DNA from: Syntrophaceae bacterium
GTDB lineage: Bacteria; Desulfobacterota; Syntrophia; Syntrophales; Smithellaceae
Assembly (NCBI GenBank): GCA_018436925.1
Contig: JAHDKI010000002.1
Span: 112,024 to 176,023, forward strand
Reading direction: 5' to 3'
DNA length: 64,000 nt
Shown here: positions 17,484 to 26,894 of the stretch, one piece after another
How the letters are laid out: the number at the start of each line of letters is the position of its first letter
Position numbering within the stretch: the first letter of the stretch is position 1
Translations under genes and position numbers: made by a program
Notes under the pieces: model-generated
What the model saw: the letters and a program-made list of their open reading frames with translations, nothing else
Told to the model about the DNA's origin: nothing
The model's database searches: none

Positions 17484-18748
17484 ACGTCGTCTCCCTGGGC
17501 GGATGGAGATTCCTTTTTGATTCTCAGCTTTTCAATCCGGTTGCGGCCGACCGCCTCAACGCTGAAGAGCAAACCGGCATGATGCACCGTTTCACCTTTT
17601 TCGGGCAGTTTGCCGAACAGATGAACGACAAATCCCCCGACCGTGTCGAAATCCTCTTCCGGCAAAGACGCCTCAATCAGGCCGTTGATCTGCTCAAGCG
17701 TCATGCCGCCGGGCACGGCAACCGTATCGGCGTCGATGTGTTCACAGCCTTCACAGACGGCGTCCTCTCCGGACGGTTCCTCGAATAAATACTCCAGAAT
17801 ATGCTCAAGCGTGACCATGCCCGACACGCCGCCGTATTCATCGACCACAATGGCGATTTGCGAAAAACTTTCCTGAAAATCGCGCAGCAATCCCGTGATG
17901 GTTTTTTCCTCCGGCACAAAAAACGGCCGCGCCAGCAGTTTGCGGATATTGTCGGGGCGGCGGCCGCGCCAGACATCATTGAGCAAATCCCGGGCGAACA
18001 GGATGCCGATAATGTCGTCGCGATCCTCCGTATAGATCGGCACCCGCTCCTGCCGCGCCTGCGCGATGGACAGGAGCATGTCGTTGACCGGCATCGAAAG
18101 CGGCAGACAAAACATATCCACCCGGGGAATCATGATATCGGTGACGGGCTGATCCCCCAGCTCGAATATTTTGCGGATCAGCTCTTTTTGCGACGCCTCC
18201 AGACCGCCTTCGGGACTGCACGCATCGATAAGCGTTTTGAACTCATCTTCCATGAGCGCTTCGGCGTCCATTGTCCGTCTTGCATCGTAGCGGCGCAGAA
18301 AAATGCCTGACACCTTCTCCAGACCGGCGACCACCGGATATTCCAGTTTGGAAATCGCCGTCAACAGCGGAGACACCATCGTTGACACCTGCATGGGATA
18401 CGTAACGCCGAATGTTTTGGGAATCGCCTCGCCGACAATCAGCAAAACGACCGTGGTGAAAGCGATCGACACCCACTGGCCTTGGGGTCCGAACAAAGCG
18501 ATGAAAAAAGACGCAGCCAGAATGGAAATACTGATGTTCACCGCCTCGTTGCTCGTCACGATCGTGATCAGCAGGCGGCGGGGAGCCGAAAGCAGTTTGA
18601 CGACAGAATCAAAAAAGGGATAGCGGTCCTGCCTCATCTTGTGCAGGTGCAGATCCGAAAGCGACAACAGGGCCGCTTCCGCGGATGAAAAAAACCCCGA
18701 AAAAAGAAAAAGAATGACTAAAATGATAATATCGGAACTTAATCCCAA
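17480..18748 (-). CDS. CNNM/CorC-type membrane protein (hemolysin family), copy 2
   Basis: A paralogue of the next gene with the same plan. DUF21/CNNM membrane domain comes first (SSDIIILVILFLFSGFFSSA), then CBS pair (ITDIMIPRVDMFCLP; IVVDEYGGVSGMVTLEHIL) and CorC_HlyC (EEDFDTVGGFVVHLFGKLPE). I place the start at TTG 18748, which gives 422 residues, close to the 427 of its partner. The open frame continues another 61 codons upstream, but those residues are basic and unlike the family, and no SD supports them. The likely role is divalent cation efflux. The TTG start is a choice, not a certainty. Confidence 0.85.
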   Translation of the reverse strand: MGLSSDIIILVILFLFSGFFSSAEAALLSLSDLHLHKMRQDRYPFFDSVVKLLSAPRRLLITIVTSNEAVNISISILAASFFIALFGPQGQWVSIAFTTVVLLIVGEAIPKTFGVTYPMQVSTMVSPLLTAISKLEYPVVAGLEKVSGIFLRRYDARRTMDAEALMEDEFKTLIDACSPEGGLEASQKELIRKIFELGDQPVTDIMIPRVDMFCLPLSMPVNDMLLSIAQARQERVPIYTEDRDDIIGILFARDLLNDVWRGRRPDNIRKLLARPFFVPEEKTITGLLRDFQESFSQIAIVVDEYGGVSGMVTLEHILEYLFEEPSGEDAVCEGCEHIDADTVAVPGGMTLEQINGLIEASLPEEDFDTVGGFVVHLFGKLPEKGETVHHAGLLFSVEAVGRNRIEKLRIKKESPSAQGDDV

Positions 18749-18887
18749 TGAAGGACAACCCCATGACCTGTAATGATCGCGTAAATTAGCAGATTCCGGA
18801 AAAAAAAGAAACCGTGCGTTGAAGAAGGTTAAAAAAGCAGGGGGGGGCGAACGCCGTCCTGTAATGGCGGAGCTTCCCCCGCCGGAT

Positions 18888-18916
18888 TTGACTTCGACGC
18901 GCTTTTCCGATAATGA
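18888..18916 (+). promoter_or_regulatory. Predicted sigma-70 promoter of purD
   Basis: TTGACT at 18888-18893, a 17-base spacer and TAATGA at 18911-18916, about 30 bases before the purD ATG. A possible stem-loop (GGGGG...CCCCC with CGCC/GGCG inside) lies just upstream, at about 18841-18880. Confidence 0.5.
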
Positions 18917-18946
18917 TCTGTTCAGACCCAATCAGGAGAACAGACT

Positions 18947-20275
18947 ATGCCAAACATACTGCTTGTCGGCAACGGGGCGCGGGAACACGTCATGGCCGAA
19001 ACACTTATCCGTTCCAGGCATCAACCGCGGATCTTCAGCTTTATGAAGGCCAATAACCCCGGAATCGCGTCCCTGTCGGCCGCCGTTTTACTCGGCTTAT
19101 ACTCGGATCTTCCCGCCGTAGTCGCTTTCGCTCAAAAAAACCGGATTGACTTTGCCGTCATCGGGCCGGAAGACCCTCTCTCTCAGGGCGTGGTCGACGC
19201 CCTGGCGCAAATCGGCATTCCGGCCGTCGGCCCGAACAAAAGTCTCGCGCGTCTGGAAACGTCCAAAGCATTCACGCGCAATCTCGTCAAAAAGTACAAC
19301 ATCCCCGGCAATCCGCGGTTTGAAGTCTTCACCCGCCCCGACGGCATCGGGGCGTTTTTAGACGAGCTCGACGGCGTCGTCCTGAAGCCCGACGGACTGA
19401 CGGGCGGCAAAGGCGTGCTGGTTCAGGGCGATCACTTTGAAACACGGCAAGACGCGCTGGACTTGTGCGCGCGGATCATCCAGGACAGCGGCTGCGTCAT
19501 TGTGGAAGAGAAATTCGACGGCGAAGAATTCTCGCTGCAGTGTCTGTGCGACGGCAAAGCCGTTGTCGGCACCCCCCTAGTGCAGGACCACAAGCGACGC
19601 TTCGACGGAGACCGCGGCCCCAACACGGGCGGCATGGGATCTTACTCCCTGCCGGATCATCTCATGCCGTTTCTGAAACCCTCCGATATCGAGGAGGGGA
19701 TCGAGATCACCCGGCAGGTGGCGGCGGCCCTGTGGAAAGAAACGGGCAGTCCATACAAGGGCGTGATGTACGGCGGCTTCATCGCCACAAAAACCGGCGC
19801 GAAACTTCTGGAATACAACGCGCGTTTCGGCGATCCGGAAGCCATGAACATCCTGCCTCTTTTGAAAACCGATTTTGTGGATGTCTGCCGTCATATTCTC
19901 GACGGGACACTCGAAACCCTCAAAATTGAATTCGACCACAAGGCCACCGTCTGTAAATACGTGGTCCCCAAAGGATACGGCCTTCCGGCCGACCATCCCG
20001 ACGCCGCATCCTCCCGGGCGAAAATCGCCGTCGGCGACGTCGGCACCGCCAGGCTTTATTATTCCTCGGTGGATCAGAAGGAAGATGGACTGTATCTGAG
20101 CTCGTCGCGCGCGATCGGCATTGTCGGCATCGCCAACACGCTCGATGCCGCCCGGATCATCGCCGACGAGGGCGTCCGGGCCGTCAAGGGGCCGGTGGCT
20201 TACCGCAGCGACATCGGCACCGACGCGCTCATCCGCAAGCGGGTCGACCACATGAAACGCATCCGGGGATATTGA
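18947..20275 (+). CDS. purD: Phosphoribosylamine-glycine ligase
   Basis: An ATP-grasp enzyme joining phosphoribosylamine and glycine to make GAR, the second step of purine synthesis. The 442 residues start NILLVGNGAREHVMAETLIR. They contain VIGPEDPLSQGVVDAL, the ATP-grasp loop KPDGLTGGKGVLV, the substrate segment GPNTGGMGSYS and the metal site LEYNARFGDPEAMNIL. The protein is somewhat longer than E. coli PurD and diverged at the N-terminal domain (an extra segment at about residues 40-60), more like archaeal forms. AGGAG precedes the ATG by eight bases. It stands upstream of lysC. Confidence 0.93.
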   Translation: MPNILLVGNGAREHVMAETLIRSRHQPRIFSFMKANNPGIASLSAAVLLGLYSDLPAVVAFAQKNRIDFAVIGPEDPLSQGVVDALAQIGIPAVGPNKSLARLETSKAFTRNLVKKYNIPGNPRFEVFTRPDGIGAFLDELDGVVLKPDGLTGGKGVLVQGDHFETRQDALDLCARIIQDSGCVIVEEKFDGEEFSLQCLCDGKAVVGTPLVQDHKRRFDGDRGPNTGGMGSYSLPDHLMPFLKPSDIEEGIEITRQVAAALWKETGSPYKGVMYGGFIATKTGAKLLEYNARFGDPEAMNILPLLKTDFVDVCRHILDGTLETLKIEFDHKATVCKYVVPKGYGLPADHPDAASSRAKIAVGDVGTARLYYSSVDQKEDGLYLSSSRAIGIVGIANTLDAARIIADEGVRAVKGPVAYRSDIGTDALIRKRVDHMKRIRGY

Positions 20276-20333
20276 GCGCCGGATGGGTCAACCGCTTTGA
20301 AATCATCGGTCTGACCGATATCAGGAGGGTGGA

Positions 20334-21698
20334 ATGACACAGCACATCGTCTGTAAATTCGGCGGATCATCGGTCGCCAACGCGGCGCAGATCCGAAAAG
20401 TGAAAGACATCCTCGCGGCCAACAGCGACCGAAAATACCTGGTCGTCTCGGCGCCCGGCCGCGACGACACCGACCGGGAAAAGGTCACGGACCATCTGCT
20501 CAACGTCGCCACATCCGGCAGACATTTCCGCCAGCAGCAAAAAAGCATCAGCCCCGAAGAGAGTTCCCTGGCCGTCGTCGGAAAATTCAAGAAACTCGTT
20601 GCGGAGCTTGATATCGACGGCGCCGACATCATCAAACAGCTCCAGGCGGACCTCAAAAAAAGCGTTCCCGAAAAGAAAAGAAATGATTTTTTTGCCTCCC
20701 GCGGCGAACGGGTCAACGCGGAGATCATCTGCCGGTATCTCAACAAACAGGGGTTTCCCGCCGACCTGGCGCTGCCCGAAGACATGGGCCTGCTCGTCAC
20801 GGACGATTTCTCCAACGCCCGCGTCGTCCCCGCCAGCTACCGCAACATCCGCAAAAAGTTGTCTTCCGCCGAAGGGATTTCGGTGATTCCCGGTTTTTAC
20901 GGCATCACGAAAAAAGGCGATGTGGCGGTCTTTTCGCGAGGCGGATCGGACCTGACCGGAGGAGAAATCGCTTTTGCCGTCGATGCGGCGCTCTACGAAA
21001 ACTGGACCGACACCGACGGCATTTATCAGGTCGACCCGCGCCTGATCCCGGAAGCGAAGGTGATTCCACGCCTCACATACAAAGAAATCCGCCTGCTGTC
21101 CGCCAAGGGTTTCGAGGTCTTCCACTACGAAGCGATGGTCAACTGCAAAAAGCGCAATATCCCCATTCATGTCCGCAATACGAACAACCTAAACGCCGAA
21201 GGAACGCTGATTGTTTCCGAACGCGTGCCGGAGGAAGTGGTCGTCGGAATCGCGCGCAAAGACAATGTCGCCTATCTGTACCTGGAACGCGACGGAGCCG
21301 GAGAAGACATCGGCTTCGTCAGCGACCTGATCGGTGTTTTGAGGAATTATGACATCGAAACGTATCATTATCCCACAGACAAGGATGACATTGCGCTTTT
21401 GCTCAACCAAGACGACCTCGTCGGATGCGAAGGGGATCTCAAAGACACGCTGGAAAGAGAATTTCAGCCCGATCGTCTGGAGTTCCGCTACAATCTTTCC
21501 ATCCTTTCGCCGGTGGGCATCGGCATGAAGGACCACCCGGGCGTCATTGCCGCCGCCTCCACGGCGCTCAAGGATCAGAATATCAATATTGACATCATCA
21601 ACCAGGGACCGGCGCAGATCAGTTTTCACTTCGGGCTGCAAAACTACTATGCCGACAGCGCGCTTCGGGCCATGTACGACCGTCTTTTGAAAACCTGA
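20334..21698 (+). CDS. lysC: Aspartate kinase
   Basis: Phosphorylates aspartate at the head of lysine, threonine and methionine synthesis. The 454-residue protein begins KFGGSSVANAAQIRKVKDIL and has VIPGFYG, SRGGSDLTGGEIAFAVDAAL and NWTDTDGIYQVDPRLIP. Two ACT regulatory domains follow from about residue 300, including SPVGIGMKDHPGVIAAASTA, implying feedback control by an amino acid. No homoserine dehydrogenase domain is fused. The size and the segment between residues 60 and 120 fit the monofunctional class found in Bacteroidetes, clostridia and some deltaproteobacteria. SD AGGAGG is present. Confidence 0.93.
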   Translation: MTQHIVCKFGGSSVANAAQIRKVKDILAANSDRKYLVVSAPGRDDTDREKVTDHLLNVATSGRHFRQQQKSISPEESSLAVVGKFKKLVAELDIDGADIIKQLQADLKKSVPEKKRNDFFASRGERVNAEIICRYLNKQGFPADLALPEDMGLLVTDDFSNARVVPASYRNIRKKLSSAEGISVIPGFYGITKKGDVAVFSRGGSDLTGGEIAFAVDAALYENWTDTDGIYQVDPRLIPEAKVIPRLTYKEIRLLSAKGFEVFHYEAMVNCKKRNIPIHVRNTNNLNAEGTLIVSERVPEEVVVGIARKDNVAYLYLERDGAGEDIGFVSDLIGVLRNYDIETYHYPTDKDDIALLLNQDDLVGCEGDLKDTLEREFQPDRLEFRYNLSILSPVGIGMKDHPGVIAAASTALKDQNINIDIINQGPAQISFHFGLQNYYADSALRAMYDRLLKT

Positions 21699-21746
21699 CG
21701 GCGGCGATCGGAGAAACCGCCGGCTCACCGGGGCCGCATCTTCGCG

Positions 21747-22679
21747 TCATCCGGCGAAACCGTCCTGTTTTGATCCGCTTTGAGGCATTTCAACCGGAAT
21801 AATGAGCACTTCGTCACAGCGAATCGATGCTTTGATCTCTTCGGCAAGCGACCGGACCGTCTGCATCACCGCTCCGTGCGGCTGGACCGGATCGAACACC
21901 AGAAAGATTTCCACATAGATTTTGCCGCCGGACAGGCGCGTGCGGATGTCGGAAATCTGCTCAAACTGATCGAAATGCAAGGCCAGCGACCGGAGAATCA
22001 AAAGCTGAGACCTTTCCTCAAGCGCGCAGTCCAGCAAATCGCGGACGGAAAATTTCAGCATTCGGGTCGCGCCGCCCAGAAGCATCAAGCCGATGACGAA
22101 GGCGGCCAGAGGATCGGCGTACAAAGCCCAAGCCTGCTCCCGGAAGAAAAACGACACGGACAGTGTCGCAAACATCATTAGATTGGCGCCGGCCTTGACC
22201 GTAAAGACGCGCCTCTGGGCGGTGATCAGAGGCGTTTTAGCGCGGCGCTCGAGCCGCAGACTCTGAATCCAGAGCCGCCCGTTGATGAAGCCGAAAATCA
22301 CATGCAACGCGATGCCGATGAGCACGCCAATTCCCCCGATGGCGACGGGATTCAGAAAGCGGACTACCGCCGCGGCGGCAATGCACGCAAAAGAGACAAC
22401 CATGAGGGCGGCCATGCCCATGCTGACGAGGCTTTCATACCGGCCGAACCCGTAATGATAATTGTCTGTTTTGCCCGCCTCGGATTTTCTGAGCCCCCAC
22501 CAGGCCAGAAAAACGGCCAGAAAGTCGAGCAGCGTGGCGATCCAATCGGCCCACAACGCCAGCGAATTGCTGGTTACGGCGATAAAAAAAGCCAGCCCGA
22601 CGGCGGCGCCTCCGGAAACCAATCCCGACGCGGCAATGCCCGACCGGCCGGCCGGATTATTCTTTATACCGTCTGCCAT
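21747..22679 (-). CDS. Cation diffusion facilitator family transporter
   Basis: A 310-residue inner-membrane protein of the CDF family, which exports Zn, Fe, Mn or similar ions in exchange for protons. About six membrane helices are seen (AASGLVSGGAAVGLAFFIAV, then SLALWADWIATLLDFLAVF with two Asp residues of the transport site). A cytoplasmic C-terminal domain ends the protein (FEQISDIRTRLSGGKIYVEI). The start at ATG 22679 is chosen because longer in-frame starts run back into the PIG-L gene. It lies 34 bases downstream of that gene on the same strand. Confidence 0.87.
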   Translation of the reverse strand: MADGIKNNPAGRSGIAASGLVSGGAAVGLAFFIAVTSNSLALWADWIATLLDFLAVFLAWWGLRKSEAGKTDNYHYGFGRYESLVSMGMAALMVVSFACIAAAAVVRFLNPVAIGGIGVLIGIALHVIFGFINGRLWIQSLRLERRAKTPLITAQRRVFTVKAGANLMMFATLSVSFFFREQAWALYADPLAAFVIGLMLLGGATRMLKFSVRDLLDCALEERSQLLILRSLALHFDQFEQISDIRTRLSGGKIYVEIFLVFDPVQPHGAVMQTVRSLAEEIKASIRCDEVLIIPVEMPQSGSKQDGFAG

Positions 22680-22713
22680 AAAACCGCAAAAACACCTCCC
22701 CACGGAAAATCCG

Positions 22714-23376
22714 TTACAGCAATTCCCGAACCAGCTCAAAACATTCGGCGTACTCGCAGCAGACACTCAAGCCTCGTGATCGGGAAAGAAGCCTGATCCC
22801 CTCCACCGTGCGCGGGTGCGGCGCCTGACACAGTTGGGTTTTATAGCAATCCATGGCTGATAATTTTTGCTCGATATACGGTGTGATATCGACAAACACA
22901 TTCGGTTGAAAAGCGGACGCGCCCGAATGATGGCCGAAATACTGGGTGTAGCCGATTTCATAACACAGCACCCGGCGGACGGTATTGCCCGGCAAAGGGC
23001 GCACGGCCACCAGCGTGCCGTCATGAACAATCCGATGATCCAGATTGGGATCGTTGCGCGACGACGTATAGACGATATCCGGTTTGCATTGATCGACGAC
23101 CTTCTGAAGGGCCGTGCACAAATCGATGTGAGGCACGGTATTGAGCTTCACCGTGGGAAAGCCCAGGCGAAACACGTCCTGAAAACCGAAAATCTTCCGC
23201 ACCTGCGCGATCTGCTCCAGGGCGCGAACACGCTTGTCCTCGGACCAGTTGGGGGGATAATTCTGGGTCACTACACACCAGAACAGTTCATCCCCGCGGG
23301 CGATGTGGCCAAGCAGGGTTCCGCCGGCTCCAATGGTTTCATCGTCGGGATGCGGCGCAATGACCAGAACTTTCAT
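22714..23376 (-). CDS. PIG-L (LmbE-like) family deacetylase
   Basis: A 220-residue predicted zinc-dependent N-deacetylase acting on N-acetylglucosamine-type sugars in glycolipids or small thiols. The zinc motif is in VIAPHPDDETIGAGG (residues 4-18), and a later HxxH-type pair is represented by DPNLDHRIVHDGTL. AAGGAGG lies nine bases before the ATG. It is followed by the CDF gene and preceded 13 bases upstream by the sugar transferase gene, which suggests a job on a lipid-linked glycan. The exact substrate is not visible. Confidence 0.9.
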   Translation of the reverse strand: MKVLVIAPHPDDETIGAGGTLLGHIARGDELFWCVVTQNYPPNWSEDKRVRALEQIAQVRKIFGFQDVFRLGFPTVKLNTVPHIDLCTALQKVVDQCKPDIVYTSSRNDPNLDHRIVHDGTLVAVRPLPGNTVRRVLCYEIGYTQYFGHHSGASAFQPNVFVDITPYIEQKLSAMDCYKTQLCQAPHPRTVEGIRLLSRSRGLSVCCEYAECFELVRELL

Positions 23377-23389
23377 AAAAGACCCCTCC

Positions 23390-23977
23390 TTATAATCGAT
23401 CTCTGGCCGATTCCCGTCGCAATACAACAAACAGACTTCGCCACAGAATCTTCAGATCGAGCGCCAAAGACCAGGTTTCGACATATTGAACGTGCAGCTC
23501 GTAGCGCTTTTCAATCGGCACGGACCGGCGGCCGGCGATCACGGCCAGCGACAGCACGCCCGGCCGCATGGCAAACATCTTTTTATAACGGGCGGGAAAC
23601 ATCTTCACCTGCTGCGGAAGCGGACTGCGCGGGCCGATAATGCTCATGTCGCCTTTGATGATATTGATCAGCTGCGGCAGTTCATCAATGCCGTAATCTC
23701 TTAGAAAGTGACCGGCCCCCGTGATTCGGGCTTCCTCCCGGGCCGACCACTTCATCGATTGAGGATCCGGCGCTCCCGTCATGGTTCGAAACTTGATCAT
23801 CCTGTAGGGCTTTTCGTTTCTGCCGACCCGCGTCTGCACGAAAAAAACCGGACCCGGCGACGACAGCTTCACCACGACGGCGCAAACGGCCAGCAAAGGA
23901 GATCCCAAGACCAGCAACACTAAACAGACACCAACGTCAATGAGACGCTTAATAAATAGTTGAATGCTTCGCGACAT
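23390..23977 (-). CDS. Short polyprenyl-phosphate sugar-1-phosphate transferase (PglC/WcaJ type)
   Basis: A 195-residue monotopic phosphoglycosyl transferase. One N-terminal re-entrant helix (LIDVGVCLVLLVLGSPLLAV) is followed by GPVFFVQTRVGRNEKPYRMI, KFRTMTG, the GIDELPQLINIIKGDMSIIG core and PRSPLP. This is the catalytic unit that moves a sugar phosphate onto undecaprenyl phosphate; the long membrane region of WcaJ is absent. The start overlaps the GNAT stop by one base (TAATG), so the two are coupled. It probably begins a surface glycan or lipid-sugar modified by its neighbours. Confidence 0.92.
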   Translation of the reverse strand: MSRSIQLFIKRLIDVGVCLVLLVLGSPLLAVCAVVVKLSSPGPVFFVQTRVGRNEKPYRMIKFRTMTGAPDPQSMKWSAREEARITGAGHFLRDYGIDELPQLINIIKGDMSIIGPRSPLPQQVKMFPARYKKMFAMRPGVLSLAVIAGRRSVPIEKRYELHVQYVETWSLALDLKILWRSLFVVLRRESARDRL

Positions 23978-24936
23978 TAAAACACATCCGAATCGATCAT
24001 GCTGATAGACCAGCGGCGGTGATCATAAATGGTTTGGTCCAAATCGGGGTCCAATGCCAACCCCGCCAGATAGGTGACCGGCCCTTCCGGCCGGAAGCCC
24101 AGACTTTCCAACACAGAATGAACCGGATGAGCGACGGCAAGCCACAGACTGACGGATTGAACTTTCTCTTCCAGTCCCCGGCGGATCACAAACCCAATCA
24201 GGCCGGCGGCCGCTTCTCTATCATTTTTAGCCGAAAGCAGATCTACCAGCTGAAATTCATCCGAATACCGTTTGAAGACCGCATAGCCTCGCAGCTCGTC
24301 GCCGTCGGAAAAAGTGACGACGCGATAACGCTCGGTCGGCTTGGCCAACCGCCAGGCCAGATAGGCTCGGTTGCGGCAAACGACCATATCATAATCTCCG
24401 CAGACTCGTCTCCACAGCCGGTCGAAGCGCTCATCCACATCAATGCCCTCACGGACACAAGGATTGTTTTGCAGGGACGGGGCCTTCAGAGCATTCAGGG
24501 GCAATCGGAACATGGGTACTTCATAGATGTCGCGCCAATGCAAATCGCGCACAAACGTCCGGTGGGAGGTGCTGTTGGGAAACCCCCACACCAGCTTGAT
24601 GCCCTGATCGGCCATGTACTGATAGGCTTTTCGGCCCAGAGCCGAAAGCAGGCCGCGCCCCCGGAAATCCCGATGGGTCATGACCGTTCCGGTCAACCCC
24701 GCGCAGAGCGTTTCCCCCGCAATCCGCATCATCAACCGGGTCACGGCATAGTGCGCCACCAGCCGGTCATTTTGCCAGGCCAGTTCGATCACGGCCGGAC
24801 CGTAGGGATTATCCTGAAACCGCCACGACCAGTAAGGCAAGGACAGTTGCCGGGGGGCGAACGCGTGACCGAACAGCTCAAGGATTTGCTTTTCGTCGCC
24901 TTTTTGATACGGCCGGATGTCAAGATGCTCGCGCAT
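23977..24936 (-). CDS. GNAT-type acyltransferase, glycan-cluster associated
   Basis: A 319-residue protein with a GNAT N-terminal half. The family signature MTHRDFRGRGLLSALGRKAY (acetyl-CoA binding) follows VIELAWQNDRLVAHYAVTR. The C-terminal half (VVTFSDGDELRGYAVFKRYS onward) resembles a second, degenerate GNAT fold, as in some exopolysaccharide-linked acyltransferases. Start ATG 24936 is used; longer in-frame codons upstream are not family-like. It is coupled to the sugar transferase and near the PIG-L deacetylase, so an N-acylation step on the same sugar is likely by inference. Confidence 0.8.
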   Translation of the reverse strand: MREHLDIRPYQKGDEKQILELFGHAFAPRQLSLPYWSWRFQDNPYGPAVIELAWQNDRLVAHYAVTRLMMRIAGETLCAGLTGTVMTHRDFRGRGLLSALGRKAYQYMADQGIKLVWGFPNSTSHRTFVRDLHWRDIYEVPMFRLPLNALKAPSLQNNPCVREGIDVDERFDRLWRRVCGDYDMVVCRNRAYLAWRLAKPTERYRVVTFSDGDELRGYAVFKRYSDEFQLVDLLSAKNDREAAAGLIGFVIRRGLEEKVQSVSLWLAVAHPVHSVLESLGFRPEGPVTYLAGLALDPDLDQTIYDHRRWSISMIDSDVF

Positions 24937-24980
24937 GGTCGTCCCCGCGTGGTGGTCTATTTTTCCCCTGCCGCCGCAAC

Positions 24981-26159
24981 TTAGTGATGGAACAGCCTCA
25001 ACCCGCAAAACGCCATCACGATGCCGTATTTATTGCACGTGTCGATGACCTGGGCGTCGCGGATGGACCCGCCCGGCTCGACAATCGCCGTCACCCCGCT
25101 GCGGCGGGCGCGCTCGATATTGTCGCCGAACGGGAAAAACGCGTCGCTGCCCAAACTCACACCGGTGACCTTGGCCAGCCAGGCTTTCCGCTCCGCCGCA
25201 GTCAACGGTTCGGGCTGCCGGGTGAACGTTTCCGCCCAGGCATCGTCGCCGATGACGTCTTCGGGCGTCTCGCCCAGATAGACATCAATAGCATTGTCGC
25301 GGTTGGGTTTGGCCACATCGGCCCTAAAGGGCAGCTCCAGCACTTTGGGCATGTGGCGCAGCTGCCACAAATCGGCCTTCTGACCGGCCAGCCTCGTGCA
25401 GTGAATGCGGCTTTGCTGGCCCGCGCCCACGCCGATCACCTGACCGTCCTGCACAAAGCAGACGCTGTTGGACTGCGTGTATTTGAGCGTGATGAGCGCG
25501 AGCACCAGATCGCGCTTTTGAGCGTCGGTTAACGTCTTTTTTTCCGTGACGATGTTTTCGAGCATCCGCGCGTCGATTTTCAGATCGTTGCGGCCCTGCT
25601 CGAAGGTGATGCCATAAACCTGCTTGTGCTCCAAAGACACGGGCACATAAGCCGGATCGATCTGAACCACATTATAGGCGCCGCCCTTTTTGGATTTAAG
25701 AATGTCGAGGGCCGCGGGTTCATAGCCGGGCGCGATGATGCCGTCGGTCACTTCGTTCTTGATGATCATCGCCGTCGGAACATCGCAGACATCGGACAGC
25801 GCGATCCAGTCGCCGAAGCTGCTCATGCGGTCCGCGCCGCGGGCGCGCGCGTAAGCCGACGCCAAGGGTGAAAGCTCCAGCTCCGGCGCGATGTGGTACA
25901 TCTTTCGCAAAACGTCATCCAGCGGAAATCCGAGCGCGGCGCCGGCGGGCGAAACATGCTTGAAAGACGCGGCGGCGACGTTGCCGGTATTGTCCTTCAA
26001 CTCTTTGACGAGTTGCCAGCTGTTGAAGGCATCCAGAAAATTAATGTAGCCGGGCTTCCCGTTGAGCACCGTCACCGGAAGATTGCCGCCGTCGGCCATA
26101 AAAATGCGGGCGGGTTTCTGATTGGGGTTGCAGCCGTATTTCAGTTGGATTTCGTTCAT
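24981..26159 (-). CDS. purH: Stand-alone AICAR transformylase (PurH C-terminal type)
   Basis: Catalyses formylation of AICAR with 10-formyl-THF, the ninth purine step. The 392-residue protein matches the C-terminal half of bifunctional PurH: LKYGCNPNQKPARIF, KHVSPAGAALG, the TQSNSVCFVQDGQVIGVGAGQQSR segment and SDAFFPFGDNIERARRSGV. The inosinicase (MGS-like) domain is missing. GGAGG inside the end of purO precedes the ATG. It follows purO closely, so the two halves of the last purine steps are separate genes in one operon. Confidence 0.93.
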   Translation of the reverse strand: MNEIQLKYGCNPNQKPARIFMADGGNLPVTVLNGKPGYINFLDAFNSWQLVKELKDNTGNVAAASFKHVSPAGAALGFPLDDVLRKMYHIAPELELSPLASAYARARGADRMSSFGDWIALSDVCDVPTAMIIKNEVTDGIIAPGYEPAALDILKSKKGGAYNVVQIDPAYVPVSLEHKQVYGITFEQGRNDLKIDARMLENIVTEKKTLTDAQKRDLVLALITLKYTQSNSVCFVQDGQVIGVGAGQQSRIHCTRLAGQKADLWQLRHMPKVLELPFRADVAKPNRDNAIDVYLGETPEDVIGDDAWAETFTRQPEPLTAAERKAWLAKVTGVSLGSDAFFPFGDNIERARRSGVTAIVEPGGSIRDAQVIDTCNKYGIVMAFCGLRLFHH

Positions 26160-26162
26160 GGA

Positions 26163-26894
26163 TCAGGCCTCCACTTCTTGATATTTGTTGAGGATGACGT
26201 CTTCATAGTCCTGCGTCGAAAGATCGACGGCGCGGACAAAAAGGCTCACCTTATTTTCTTCATTTAACGCGCTCCAGAGCTTGCCCGCCAACTCGCGGGG
26301 GGCTTCCTCATCGACGGCCACCCGCAGCGGCTCGCCTTCATAACTGGGGATCGGATTGCCGTTGCACTTGTAGGTGCTGATAAAATGTCCGTCGCCCGCC
26401 AGCGGATCGGCGTAATCGAAAACGAAACGCTGGGCGCTGCGACTGTCGCCGTCGCAGCTTTTTAAGATAGCCAGCTTGTAGCGGCCGGTTTTCATATCCA
26501 CCAGGCCGGAGATGCGGGGCGTCCAGTTGGGGCCGTCATCCTCGAAAGTCCGGGTCAGAAGCGCGGCTTCAAAGCCGAATCCGGGATAGTCGTTGCGGAT
26601 CAGGAAGTGCTCGATGGTATCGGTCTGATCGCCGTTGGTGACGATGGTGATGTTATCAAACGTCAAAACGGGATTATAAATGATCAGATGCGGATCGGTC
26701 ATTTTGGACGGATCGGCCGCCTTGGTGCGGATGCCCCGGTCAATCGGGTCAAAGATCCGGTTGCGGCTGTTTTGGCTTCTGCCCATGATGAAGTAGGCAA
26801 TCATGGCCTTTTTTCCGGAAGGGGCAAGGCCGATCATGAGACCGCGGCCGGGATAATCGTTACCGGCGAGATAATCACATAAATTCACTTTCAT
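26163..26894 (-). CDS. purO: IMP cyclohydrolase, PurO type
   Basis: A 243-residue protein of the PurO family, first described in archaea, which closes the FAICAR ring to make IMP. Recognised by the NDYPGRGLMIGLAPSGKKAM start, YFIMGRSQNSRNRIF, NPVLTF and the ETFEDDGPNWTPRISG-like segment (RTFEDDGPNWTPRISG). It replaces the missing N-terminal domain of PurH in the next gene. ATG 26894 is used with AAGGAG 11 bases upstream; a TTG six bases earlier has better spacing. A strong promoter lies upstream. Confidence 0.88.
   Translation of the reverse strand: MKVNLCDYLAGNDYPGRGLMIGLAPSGKKAMIAYFIMGRSQNSRNRIFDPIDRGIRTKAADPSKMTDPHLIIYNPVLTFDNITIVTNGDQTDTIEHFLIRNDYPGFGFEAALLTRTFEDDGPNWTPRISGLVDMKTGRYKLAILKSCDGDSRSAQRFVFDYADPLAGDGHFISTYKCNGNPIPSYEGEPLRVAVDEEAPRELAGKLWSALNEENKVSLFVRAVDLSTQDYEDVILNKYQEVEA

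Noticed and set aside
18841..18880. Stem-loop before purD as a possible ZTP riboswitch
   Set aside because: It lies upstream of the predicted promoter and lacks the conserved segments of that riboswitch.
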